A stretch of 64,000 bases of DNA, from positions 1 to 64,000 of the forward strand of contig NZ_JAINWJ010000019.1 in assembly GCF_021021415.1 (NCBI RefSeq), read 5' to 3'. The position numbers and the translations under genes were made by a program. The notes under the pieces are model-generated. The model did not search any database and was not told where the DNA came from. It saw only the letters and a program-made list of their open reading frames with translations. Below, one piece after another: positions 43,617-52,057 of this stretch (position 1 is the stretch's first letter; every line of letters starts with the position of its first letter). Origin of the DNA: Martelella mediterranea (GTDB taxonomy: Bacteria; Pseudomonadota; Alphaproteobacteria; Rhizobiales; Rhizobiaceae).

Positions 43617-44294
43617 ATGACCGAAGGTTTCCGCGTCAAGACAAATTGGGACAGGGTGAGCGAGACCGAGGTGCAGCGCGCGAAGAGCCTGCCGGTCTCC
43701 AACATAAGTGACGTTATGTCACGCCGTTTCGCGGCCCCGGCCAGCCTGCGTCCGATGCACCGCGCAGGTGCGATGGCCGGGCCCGCCCTGACCGTCAGCG
43801 TACGCCCCGGCGACAACCTGATGCTGCACAAGGCACTGCAGATGGTCCGGCCGGGCGAGGTAATTGTGGTCGATGCAGGCGGTGCACTCGACAATGCGAT
43901 CATGGGTGAACTGATGCTGGCGCGGGGCGCATGCTCCGGCGTAGCGGGGATCGTGATTTACGGCGCCATCCGCGACGTGGAGGCAATCAGCCAGCAGGAC
44001 ATACCGGTTTTTGCCAGCGGCGTTTGCCATCGTGGCCCCTACAAGGACGGCCCCGGCGAGATCGGTCTGCCGATTGCTCTGGGTACGATGATCGTTCACC
44101 CCGGAGATCTGATCGTTGGCGATCGGGATGGCGTTCTGGCGGTGCCTCGCTCCTCTGTGGGCGCGGTTCTGACTCGAGCCGAGACGAAGCACGCCTCCGA
44201 GGAGGCGCAGCTTCAAGATACGCTTCAGGGTGCATACAAAGGCGACTGGATCGACCAGACGCTGCATCAACTGGGATGTGAATTCATGGATTGA
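43617..44294 (+). CDS. RraA-like protein, HMG/CHA-type aldolase family
   Basis: This 225-residue close relative of the protein at 33.6 kb has VVDAGGALDNAIMGELML and YGAIRD with Arg119-Asp120 at the same positions. The branch-marking segment GVCHRGPYKDGPGEI is also present. The start is ATG 43617; an ATG at 43612 gives a two-codon frame. It follows the dehydrogenase by eight bases and precedes TctC. Same inferred role: cleavage of the 2-oxoacid to pyruvate plus a second product. Confidence 0.85.
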   Translation: MTEGFRVKTNWDRVSETEVQRAKSLPVSNISDVMSRRFAAPASLRPMHRAGAMAGPALTVSVRPGDNLMLHKALQMVRPGEVIVVDAGGALDNAIMGELMLARGACSGVAGIVIYGAIRDVEAISQQDIPVFASGVCHRGPYKDGPGEIGLPIALGTMIVHPGDLIVGDRDGVLAVPRSSVGAVLTRAETKHASEEAQLQDTLQGAYKGDWIDQTLHQLGCEFMD

Positions 44295-44347
44295 GGCCGG
44301 CATCGATGTGATTGCCGAAGCCTGATTTTTCAAAACGGGAGGAAGAT

Positions 44348-45319
44348 ATGACAGTGTTCAGAAACAGTTTCAAAGCCGTGATGACGGCAGTTGCGCTGAC
44401 GGCGGCAACCATCATGCCTGCGGCGGCACAGGAGTTTCCGGGCTCGCGGGGCCTCGAATTCGTAGCTGGCTACGGCCCGGGCGGCGGGCACGATACGATG
44501 CTGCGCATGATGGCCAAAATCATCCAGTCCGAGAAGATTGTCGACGCCAGCATCAATGTGGTGAATAAACCCGGCGGCGCCGGCGCCACCTCGCTGGGCT
44601 ACCTGAACTCTCATAAGGGGGATGGACATTATCTCATGTCTGCAACCTCCTCATTCATCACCACTCCGTTGACCACGGATGTCGGCCTCAACTACACGGA
44701 TTTTACCCCGATTGCCCGGCTGGGCATCGACCCGGTCATCATGGTCGTGCCAGCCAAATCCCCGATCAAGTCGCTCGATGATGTCAAGAACGCCGAACGC
44801 GTTCTCAACATCGCCGGCGGCGGGCGCGGACAGATCGAGAATATCGTGACGCTTCTGCTCGGCGACAGAATGGACAAGACCTTCAACTTCATCCCTTTCC
44901 AGGGAGATGGAGAGGTCTCCACGGCGGTCCTCAGTGGCCAGGTCGATGCAGCGATGATCAACCCCGGTGCGATCAAGGAATTCATCGAAGCCGGACGGGT
45001 GCGGGCAATCGCTATCTCCACCGATGAGCGGGCGGCAATGTTCCCTGATCTGCCCACCTTCAAGGAAAGTGGCTTCGATGTCGTCGCTTCGGTTTTCCGA
45101 GGCGTGGTGGCTGCCAAGGACATTCCCGAAGATGAAAAGAACTACCTGTCGAGCATGGTCGAGAAGCTTCAGGTCACCGATGCTTGGAAAACGCAGTATC
45201 TCGAGCCCAACGGGATCATCCCGGGTTACCTCGGGCCCGATGCTTTCGGGGCCTATCTGGAGCAGACCAACGAACTGTATCGTTCGACCCTGGAACGACT
45301 CGACCTTCTGAAGGGGTGA
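44348..45319 (+). CDS. tctC: TTT transporter solute-binding protein (TctC), system 3
   Basis: This 323-residue periplasmic protein has a signal peptide ending MPAAAQ before EFPGSR (about residue 27). Its ligand loop GYGPGGGHDTMLRMMA differs from the usual GGxxDxxAR form. GGGAGGAAGAT gives the start at 44348; the longer frame adds a polar leader. Its stop overlaps the tctB GTG. It looks more divergent than systems 1 and 2, suggesting a different ligand shape. Confidence 0.9.
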   Translation: MTVFRNSFKAVMTAVALTAATIMPAAAQEFPGSRGLEFVAGYGPGGGHDTMLRMMAKIIQSEKIVDASINVVNKPGGAGATSLGYLNSHKGDGHYLMSATSSFITTPLTTDVGLNYTDFTPIARLGIDPVIMVVPAKSPIKSLDDVKNAERVLNIAGGGRGQIENIVTLLLGDRMDKTFNFIPFQGDGEVSTAVLSGQVDAAMINPGAIKEFIEAGRVRAIAISTDERAAMFPDLPTFKESGFDVVASVFRGVVAAKDIPEDEKNYLSSMVEKLQVTDAWKTQYLEPNGIIPGYLGPDAFGAYLEQTNELYRSTLERLDLLKG

Positions 45320-45768
45320 CTGAGTTGGAAAAAGGGATCCATTTGATCTTCTTGGGTTTGCTGACGGCTTTCGCCGTCGGCATCCTAGGCGGTTCGGCCC
45401 ATCTGAAATTTGCGGACGAATATTCTTTCGGGCCGGGTTTCGTGCCTGTGGTCATCGCATCACTGATGCTGTTCTGCTGTGCTGTTCAGGCGGTCAAGCT
45501 TCTGCGTGCCCGGCCGGCTGTGGTGACGCAAGCAACCGATAGGCAGCCACCTAACCTGGTTGGGCTCGGGCTTGCAATTGCGATTATCGGTTTCGGCGTT
45601 GCCGCCATGTCGTTCGGTTCGGTCTTTGGTCCGGTCGCGGCGATCGTGTTTCTGGTTTCCTGGGGGGTGATACGACACCCGTTGCCAATCTCGCTGTTCG
45701 TCAGCGCCTCAACGACCGCTGTCCTGTACCTGATCTTCGCTGTCTGGCTCGGCCTACCCATCACTTGA
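45316..45768 (+). CDS. tctB: TTT transporter small membrane subunit (TctB), system 3
   Basis: This 150-residue protein starts at GTG 45316 in a GTGA overlap with tctC. The N-terminal YSFGPGFVPVVIASLMLFCCAVQAVKLLRAR is typical of TctB, and four hydrophobic segments are visible. It sits between tctC and tctA in the second module. Confidence 0.83.
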   Translation: MTELEKGIHLIFLGLLTAFAVGILGGSAHLKFADEYSFGPGFVPVVIASLMLFCCAVQAVKLLRARPAVVTQATDRQPPNLVGLGLAIAIIGFGVAAMSFGSVFGPVAAIVFLVSWGVIRHPLPISLFVSASTTAVLYLIFAVWLGLPIT

Positions 45769-45786
45769 GCTTTTATAGGTTTGCAA

Positions 45787-47292
45787 ATGCTACATTCGCT
45801 GTCCGAACTCTTTTCGGCGATGGCTCAGTTTGCTTCGCCGGGCAACTTGGTACTGATTTTTGCGGCCGGAATGATTGGCACCGTCGTCGGCGCCTTGCCG
45901 GGGCTTGGTCCGTCGGCAGGGATCGCGCTGATGATGCCGCTTACCTTCGGGATGAACCCTATCTCCGGATTGAGCCTGTTGACCGGCGTCTATATGGGCA
46001 CGATGTATGGCGGACGCCTGACTTCGATCCTGATCAATACGCCGGGCGACGCACCAGCTATCGTGACGGCGATAGAGGGTTACCCGATGATGCAGAAGGG
46101 CAAGGGGGGGCTGGCGCTCGGAATCTCGGCGATAGCCTCTTTCATCGGCGGCTTGTTCGGTCTTGCGGTGCTGGTGCTTTTCGCGCCGGTTATCGCCGAA
46201 TATGCGATCTTCCTCGGGCCGCCGGAATATTTCATGCTGATGTTGCTTGGTCTCAGTATGATTGTCGTCCTCGCGGGCGCAGATCCGATCAAGGCCTTGA
46301 TCGCGACATTTTTCGGCGTCCTGATTAGCACCATCGGCAGCGACTACGTATCAGGCAATGCCCGCTTCGTGATCATGCCCGAACTGATCGACGGCGTTGA
46401 TTTTGTCGCTGTCATTATTGGCCTATATGGTATTGGGGAAGTCCTGGTGGGCATCGAGGAACGGGTTCGCCTTGAGATGGGCAAACCGCGCTTTCGCTTC
46501 GGAGAGTTTGTGCCAAACCGGAGCGAGCTGCGCCAAACGGCGCTGCCGATCCTGCGCGGCTCAACGCTGGGCACGCTGATCGGCGTTCTGCCCGGAGCCG
46601 GCGCAACGATCGCCACCTTCGTATCCTATACGACCGAAAGGAAACTGACGAAGACGCCCGAGCGGTTTGGCAAGGGGGCTATCGAGGGTCTGGCTTCGCC
46701 CGAAGCAGCGAACAATGCAGCCGTGCCCGGCTCGCTGATCCCGCTCCTGGCGCTGGGCATTCCAGGCTCAGGCGGCACGGCAATCATGCTAGGCGCGCTG
46801 GTCATGTTCGGGCTCAATCCCGGACCGATGCTCATGGTGCAATCCGCCGATATCGTCTGGGGGACCATCGCCGGGCTCATCATCGCGAATTTCTTCCTGC
46901 TACTGTCCAACATTATGTTGATCCCGGTTTTCGTCAACGCATTGCGGATCATCCAGAAGCACCTCAGCGCCATCGTCCTGGCCTTCTGCCTGGTCGGCGC
47001 CTTTGCGATCAATTACGGGCTTTTCGATATCTGGGTCACCGCGATTTTTGGACTCATTGGCTACATGATGAAACGCGCAGACTACCCGACGGGCCCGTTC
47101 ATCCTGGCGCTCGTCCTGTCGCCGCTCGCCGAGAACTACCTGCGACAGTCCATTATGCTGGGGCAGGGGGAGTGGAGCATTTTCTTTGCCAAGCCGCTGA
47201 CCGCAATTTTCAGCACACTGGTGCTGCTGGTGATGGCATTCGGCCTGCTCAAGGCCCCACTTAGGGCGATCTGGAGCCGCCGCGAATTGTAA
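45787..47292 (+). CDS. tctA: TTT transporter large permease (TctA), system 3
   Basis: This 501-residue permease has VGALPGLGPSAGIALMMPLTF, NTPGDAPAIVTAIEGYPMMQKG, GTLIGVLPGAGATIATFVSY and EAANNAAVPGSLIPLLALGIPG. Its PGDAPA loop differs from the PGTPxA of the other three permeases. ATG 45787 was chosen; a TTG two codons earlier is also possible. It is the last gene of the second module. Confidence 0.92.
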   Translation: MLHSLSELFSAMAQFASPGNLVLIFAAGMIGTVVGALPGLGPSAGIALMMPLTFGMNPISGLSLLTGVYMGTMYGGRLTSILINTPGDAPAIVTAIEGYPMMQKGKGGLALGISAIASFIGGLFGLAVLVLFAPVIAEYAIFLGPPEYFMLMLLGLSMIVVLAGADPIKALIATFFGVLISTIGSDYVSGNARFVIMPELIDGVDFVAVIIGLYGIGEVLVGIEERVRLEMGKPRFRFGEFVPNRSELRQTALPILRGSTLGTLIGVLPGAGATIATFVSYTTERKLTKTPERFGKGAIEGLASPEAANNAAVPGSLIPLLALGIPGSGGTAIMLGALVMFGLNPGPMLMVQSADIVWGTIAGLIIANFFLLLSNIMLIPVFVNALRIIQKHLSAIVLAFCLVGAFAINYGLFDIWVTAIFGLIGYMMKRADYPTGPFILALVLSPLAENYLRQSIMLGQGEWSIFFAKPLTAIFSTLVLLVMAFGLLKAPLRAIWSRREL

Positions 47293-47958
47293 ACGATGAG
47301 TGGCGCTCCAGTCGTTCGAGTTGAGTACGGGAGCGGACGCCTGGTCGGCGAAGAGCTTTGACGAAGCCTTCAGATGCTCGCTCAGCCTTTGATGTGTCGG
47401 CGTAGGTGCCAGGCGGTACGGCTGACCCGTTGGGCGTCGAACGGCCGAGATCGGTCCCCGGCGCATGTGGATTTGAGCCTGCCTTTGGAGGGGGTACGTG
47501 ACCAGTGTATGCGGAGACCAGCACTTGGGAGACGGTCGCCTCAGTTGACATACCGCCTCGCGATTGACGCGATCGGTTTTCGCTTCGGCAAGCATTTGCC
47601 TTGATGTTTCATCTTATAGTGGAATTCCAGATTGGCATTTCTCTCGTATAAGGCAAAACGGTCCTAACTGTCAGCGTCGGAGTGAATGATGTGTCGTCTG
47701 TTCGTATTCCCTCAAGACCTGAAGCAGCCCATCAACACGGGACATTGGGCAGGGATCAAATTTCAACGTTTTGCGTCTATTCGGTCGGGATTGAAAAATA
47801 GGTTGATTGATCCCCTGCTCTGCTCCCATGATTGACGTCGTTTGCATAGAGCATTCTCCCGATATATCTGAGACGTAGCTACCGCTTTCGACCAGAAACA
47901 GCCGGCACGTGGAAGCAAGAAGGCCCGATAGCGGGGATGCCTTCTCGGATGGTCCCGG
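47293..47958. other. Spacer, possible gene debris
   Basis: These 666 bases separate module 2 from the convergent LysR gene. Two minus-strand frames (47261-47551 and up to 47595) have no known motif. The minus strand near 47695-47740 reads QVLREYEQTTHHSLRR then stop, reminiscent of the antisense peptides at 2.1 and 30.8 kb. It looks like worn mobile or gene debris, unidentified. Confidence 0.4.
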
Positions 47959-48858
47959 CTAGAATTCATCCTGCTGTAGCGTCAGTATGCGCAAATGCTC
48001 GAGCATTTTCTCGGCGGCCGGACTGAGCCAGTCGTCGCGCAGGCGCTGGATGCCTGTGGTCCGTTTGGGCAGCGACCGGGAAAGCGGCAGTTCGGTTAAG
48101 CCGGGATGGCCCCGCAGGATCGGCGTGACGGCGAAGGTGAGGGCGTCGGACTGCTCCAGATAGGTGGTGATGAAACCGTTGGAGGTTGATCGAATGCGGG
48201 CGACGGGCGGGCTCAGGCCCTCGGTTTGAAACAGCCCGTCGAGCCGCTTCTGGGCGTTGACGGCCTTGTCGGGCATGATCCAGGGAAATTCGAGCAGATC
48301 CGGCAGCTCCAGCGTTCCCGCCCGCTCCAGCGGGTGCCCCCGGCGCGCGACCACGGCGTAACGCGCGGACGCGAGCGGTTCCGAATGGAGATCGGAGAAT
48401 TCCGGGTCGTCCGTCAACTCGGTGAGGATGAAGGCGACCTGTCCGCGCCGGACCAGTTCGGCAAGCTGGCGCTCGAAACCGCCGATCACGCTGATCGAGA
48501 CGCCGGGCAGGTCCCGCGTGGTCAGGTTGATTGCGCCCGGCAGCAGGCCTGTCAGCCAGACCGGGCCGGAACCCACGGAAAGCTCCGTCTCCTCATGTTC
48601 CTGCAGGTGCCGGATTTCGTGCTGGGCATCTTCCAACTGCCGGAAAATGCCCTGCGCCCGGCGCACCATCACCCGTCCGAATACGGTCAGTCGCATGGCC
48701 TTTGGAAGTCGCACGAAAAGCTGTGCTCCCACTTCCTCCTCAAGCGCGGCAAGGCCGCGGCTCAGTGCCGGCTGGGTCATGTTCAGCTGCACTGCCGAGC
48801 GGGTCATCGACCCCGTTTCGGCTATGGAAAGTAGGTAGCGCAGGTTTTGCAGGTTCAT
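47959..48858 (-). CDS. LysR-family transcriptional regulator
   Basis: This 299-residue LysR protein has a helix-turn-helix at residues 1-60 (LQNLRYLLSIAETGSMTRSA.., MTQPALSRGLAALEEEVG) and an effector domain (about 90-295). ATG 48858 was chosen; a TTG five codons earlier is possible. It is divergent from the fourth tct operon across 98 bases containing ATGCAT and TTGCAT elements, where it is likely to bind. It should activate tctCBA-sulfatase-SDR in response to the imported compound. Confidence 0.9.
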   Translation of the reverse strand: MNLQNLRYLLSIAETGSMTRSAVQLNMTQPALSRGLAALEEEVGAQLFVRLPKAMRLTVFGRVMVRRAQGIFRQLEDAQHEIRHLQEHEETELSVGSGPVWLTGLLPGAINLTTRDLPGVSISVIGGFERQLAELVRRGQVAFILTELTDDPEFSDLHSEPLASARYAVVARRGHPLERAGTLELPDLLEFPWIMPDKAVNAQKRLDGLFQTEGLSPPVARIRSTSNGFITTYLEQSDALTFAVTPILRGHPGLTELPLSRSLPKRTTGIQRLRDDWLSPAAEKMLEHLRILTLQQDEF

Positions 48859-48956
48859 GTTTTCGATTACCAAAATGCATGAAGAATGCGTTGTTAATTA
48901 TTTGCATTAATGAAGGCCTCTCTTTAGCCTTTGTCAAATCCAAGGGAGGAGAAATG
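48859..48956. promoter_or_regulatory. Divergent LysR / tctC promoter region, system 4
   Basis: This short A/T-rich region has ATGCAT (around 48880) and TTGCATTAAT (around 48902), which could be the two ends of a LysR footprint. GGGAGGAG precedes the tctC start. Confidence 0.5.
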
Positions 48957-49934
48957 ATGAATTCCAAATCACTGGCCCGCTTTGCGGGCGTGGCTCTTTC
49001 GTTTGCCGCTTTCGCCGGCGCAGCCGTGGCACAGGACTTTCCGACGCGCCCGATCACGATGATCGAGCCTTGGGAGGCCGGCACGTCCGGCGACATAACG
49101 GCGCGCATTGTTGCCGAGTTCGCTTCCCAAAAGCTGGGGCAGCCGATCGCGGTGCAGAACATCGCCGGCGGCGGCGGCGCCAAGGCGATGCTTGCGCTTG
49201 CCGAGGCTGATCCAGATGGCTACACCATCGGCAATTCGTGGGTCGCCACCCAGATCATGGTGCCGACGTTCGAGCCGCGGATCGGCTTCGATCCGATGGG
49301 TTTCGACCCGATCGGACTGATGTGGGTGAACCCCTTCACATTGACGGTGGCCGCCGATCACCCCGCAAACAACGTTGATGAATTCGTGGAATGGGCAAAG
49401 GCCCAGGACGGTGTCCTCAGGGTTGGCGTCTGCCCGGCGGTCAGCCTGCCGCATGTGGTGATGCGGCGGTTCCTCGAGGTGGCGGAGATCACGAAATACC
49501 AGCCGATTCCGGCGGATGGCTGCGAAACCTCGAATATTCAGGGCCTGTTCGACGGCTCGCTCGACTTCACCACCGGCGCGCTCGGCGCGGTGAAGATCTA
49601 CGGCGACAAGATCAAGACGCTCGCGATCTTCACCGAAGAGCGCTCCCCGATCGAACCCGGGATTCCGACGGCAAAGGAACAGGGTTACGATCTTGACTGG
49701 GGTGCTGCGACCGCCGGCTGGTCGGGACTGGTGGCGCCCGAGGGCACGGATCCGGAACACTTGAAGAAGCTTCAGAACGTGTTCCGCGAGGTCATCAATT
49801 CCGAGCCCTTCAAGAAGAAGATGTTCGAAGGCGGGTTCACCGTCCAGTACATGGAGCCGGATGCCTTCCAGGATCTCTGGCAGGTGTCGCTCGACCGGCT
49901 GGCGCCGGCACTGGAAAACCTGAAGAAAAATTGA
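48957..49934 (+). CDS. tctC: TTT transporter solute-binding protein (TctC), system 4
   Basis: This 325-residue Bug-type periplasmic protein has a signal peptide ending AAVAQ before DFPTRP (about residue 23). The ligand loop reads IEPWEAGTSGDITARIVA, in which the usual small residues after the first strand are replaced by Trp and Glu, an unusual pocket. ATG 48957 was chosen by ribosome-site spacing; 48954 also reads in frame. A hairpin follows the stop. The operon continues with TctB, TctA, a sulfatase and an SDR, so a sulfate ester or its acid is a plausible ligand. Confidence 0.9.
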   Translation: MNSKSLARFAGVALSFAAFAGAAVAQDFPTRPITMIEPWEAGTSGDITARIVAEFASQKLGQPIAVQNIAGGGGAKAMLALAEADPDGYTIGNSWVATQIMVPTFEPRIGFDPMGFDPIGLMWVNPFTLTVAADHPANNVDEFVEWAKAQDGVLRVGVCPAVSLPHVVMRRFLEVAEITKYQPIPADGCETSNIQGLFDGSLDFTTGALGAVKIYGDKIKTLAIFTEERSPIEPGIPTAKEQGYDLDWGAATAGWSGLVAPEGTDPEHLKKLQNVFREVINSEPFKKKMFEGGFTVQYMEPDAFQDLWQVSLDRLAPALENLKKN

Positions 49935-49939
49935 GCGTT

Positions 49940-49973
49940 TCGCGCCGCTCCATAACATTGGCCGGCGGCGCGA
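49940..49973 (+). other. Intercistronic hairpin, tctC-tctB system 4
   Basis: TCGCGCCGC and GCGGCGCGA form a 9-bp stem with a 16-base loop, followed by TTTCCTTT. It lies between tctC and tctB as in system 1 and probably sets differential expression. Confidence 0.65.
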
Positions 49974-50000
49974 TTTCCTTTCAGACCTGAGGTTTTCCCG

Positions 50001-50534
50001 ATGTCCAACGACGAAACCTTTCAGGCTCCGCAGCGGGAAACGGCAACCCGGTCGCAAGACCTTGCCGCCATCGTCGTGGGAGCAGGATCCTTCATTCTCG
50101 GCCTCTGGATGGTTCTGGATATCGCGGCGATGGAGGATAATCCCATCGCATCGCTGTCGGGGGGCATCGATGCCAAGCAGTACCCGACATGGCTGGGCGT
50201 GGGCCTGATGGTCCTGGCGTTCGCCGTTATCGTCCGCCCCTTGGTGCGGCTGATTTCCATACACGACCGTCCCAATGAAGCCTTGCCGTGGAGACGCATT
50301 ATCGGCGTCGTCGCGGCGCTGTTTTTCTATCTTCTGGCGTTTCCGCGCTTTGGCTATATCGCGTCGACCACGCTTTTCGGCGCCGCGCTGATGGTGGCCG
50401 GCGGCGCGCGCAGGCCGCTTTCGATCATCGGCTTTCCGGTGGCGTTCTCGCTGGCCCTTTACTGGCTGGTGCGGATCGTCTTCGACATTCACCTGCCCTT
50501 CGGGCGGTTTCTCACCGCCCTGATCGGAGGCTGA
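50001..50534 (+). CDS. tctB: TTT transporter small membrane subunit (TctB), system 4
   Basis: This 177-residue protein has a polar N-terminus of about 15 residues and then about four hydrophobic segments. FPRFGYIASTTLFGAALMVAGGARRPL is typical of TctB. It starts at ATG 50001 and is followed five bases later by tctA. Confidence 0.84.
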   Translation: MSNDETFQAPQRETATRSQDLAAIVVGAGSFILGLWMVLDIAAMEDNPIASLSGGIDAKQYPTWLGVGLMVLAFAVIVRPLVRLISIHDRPNEALPWRRIIGVVAALFFYLLAFPRFGYIASTTLFGAALMVAGGARRPLSIIGFPVAFSLALYWLVRIVFDIHLPFGRFLTALIGG

Positions 50535-50539
50535 AGGAC

Positions 50540-52057
50540 ATGGATACCCTGCTTTCGGCGCTGGACCTCGCCGGCGTTATGTCGCTTCTTCTGGCCATTA
50601 TTGTCGGCATCGGCGTGGGCATCATCTTCGGCGTCCTGCCGGGCATGGGGCCATTGCTGGGCATCGCGCTCGCGATTCCATTCACCTTCTACATGGATCC
50701 GGTCCCTTCGATCGCCCTGCTGATGGGCATCTATCAGGGGGGCAATTTCGGCGGCGCGGTCACCGCGATCATGATCGGCGTTCCGGGCACGCCGATGGCC
50801 GCGGCGACGCTGCTGGACGGCTTTCCCATGGCCCGCGCCGGCCGCGTTTCCGACGCACTGGTGCTGGCCACGCTGTCGTCGTTTGCCGGCGCTCTTATCA
50901 GCGCGGTGTTGCTGATCCTGCTGTCGCCCTATCTCGCCGCCGCCGCGGCCAATTTCGGGCCGATGGAGACGATGCTGCTGGCGGCGCTCGGCCTGTCGAC
51001 CGTTGCCTCGCTGACCGGAAAATCCCTGCCGCGGGGCCTGCTGGCGGCCGCGCTCGGCCTGTCGGCGGCGGCGATCGGGACCGACCCGATCCTCGGCCTG
51101 CCGCGCATGACGATGGGCCTCTCTGGTCTCGATGGCGGGTTCAACCTCGTTGCTCTCCTGATGGGGCTGTTCGCAGTCTCCGAGCTTCTGACCCAGGTGG
51201 CCGCAGGCGAACACCTGAAGGCAGACCGTGTACGCCTTCAGTTGCGCAACGGCGTCCTCGGAAACTTCCTCGGACGCTGGACGAACTGGCTCCGTTCCAG
51301 CGCGTTCGGCATCTTCATCGGCGCCATTCCCGGTATCGGCGGCGATGCCTCCGCCTATATCGCCTACCGCGTTTCCCGCGACTTCTCCGATGAACCCGAG
51401 AAATTCGGGCAGGGCGCGGATGATGGCGTCGTGGCCTCGGAATCCGCCAACAGCGCCACGACCGGCGGAGCGCTTCTGCCAATGCTGGCGATCGGCATTC
51501 CCGGCGATCCTGTCGTGGCGGCGCTCATGGGCGGGTTCCTCATCCAGGGGCTCACTCCGGGCCCACAACTCTTCCAACAGCATCCGGAAATCGTCTATGG
51601 CGTTCTGGCGGCCTTTCTGCTCGGCGCATTGCTGCTGCTCCCGATCGCACTGGTCATGCTGCGCGCCCTGATCCGCACGCTGGCGGTCCCCAAACCCTAT
51701 CTCGTCGCCGCCGTCGGCATGTTCAGCGTGCTGGGCGTGTTCATGGTGCAGCGCTACATGTTCGACCTCTGGGTGTTCTTCGCCTTTGGCCTGATCGGCT
51801 ACGCGCTTCGCCTGGCGGCGATCCCGCTCGCGCCGCTGATCATCGGCTATGTGCTGGGCTCGACCTTCGAGGAGGAACTCAGGATGACATCGCTGGTCAC
51901 CGGCGGCGACTGGGTCGGCTTCTTCCTGAACCGGCCGGCCTCGCAGATCATTCTGGCGCTTCTGGTTCTCGTTCTCTTCACGCCGATCGTGCAGGCGCTG
52001 CTGCGCCGCCGCGCACGCCGCAAGCTTTCCATTTCGACACGTGAGACCCATTCATGA
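50540..52057 (+). CDS. tctA: TTT transporter large permease (TctA), system 4
   Basis: This 505-residue permease has FGVLPGMGPLLGIALAIPFTF, GVPGTPMAAATLLDGFPMA, GAIPGIGGDASAYIAYR and ESANSATTGGALLPMLAIGIPGD. ATG 50540 follows CTGAAGGAC. Its stop overlaps the sulfatase start by ATGA, so transport and desulfation are produced together. Confidence 0.92.
   Translation: MDTLLSALDLAGVMSLLLAIIVGIGVGIIFGVLPGMGPLLGIALAIPFTFYMDPVPSIALLMGIYQGGNFGGAVTAIMIGVPGTPMAAATLLDGFPMARAGRVSDALVLATLSSFAGALISAVLLILLSPYLAAAAANFGPMETMLLAALGLSTVASLTGKSLPRGLLAAALGLSAAAIGTDPILGLPRMTMGLSGLDGGFNLVALLMGLFAVSELLTQVAAGEHLKADRVRLQLRNGVLGNFLGRWTNWLRSSAFGIFIGAIPGIGGDASAYIAYRVSRDFSDEPEKFGQGADDGVVASESANSATTGGALLPMLAIGIPGDPVVAALMGGFLIQGLTPGPQLFQQHPEIVYGVLAAFLLGALLLLPIALVMLRALIRTLAVPKPYLVAAVGMFSVLGVFMVQRYMFDLWVFFAFGLIGYALRLAAIPLAPLIIGYVLGSTFEEELRMTSLVTGGDWVGFFLNRPASQIILALLVLVLFTPIVQALLRRRARRKLSISTRETHS

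Noticed and set aside
47261-47551. 96-codon minus-strand frame after tctA system 3
   Set aside because: Overlaps the tctA end, has no known motif, and a competing frame on the same strand is equally open.
50489-52051. 520-codon open frame antisense to tctA system 4
   Set aside because: Composition is Arg/Gln/His-rich with no motif, as expected for the antisense of a membrane protein gene.
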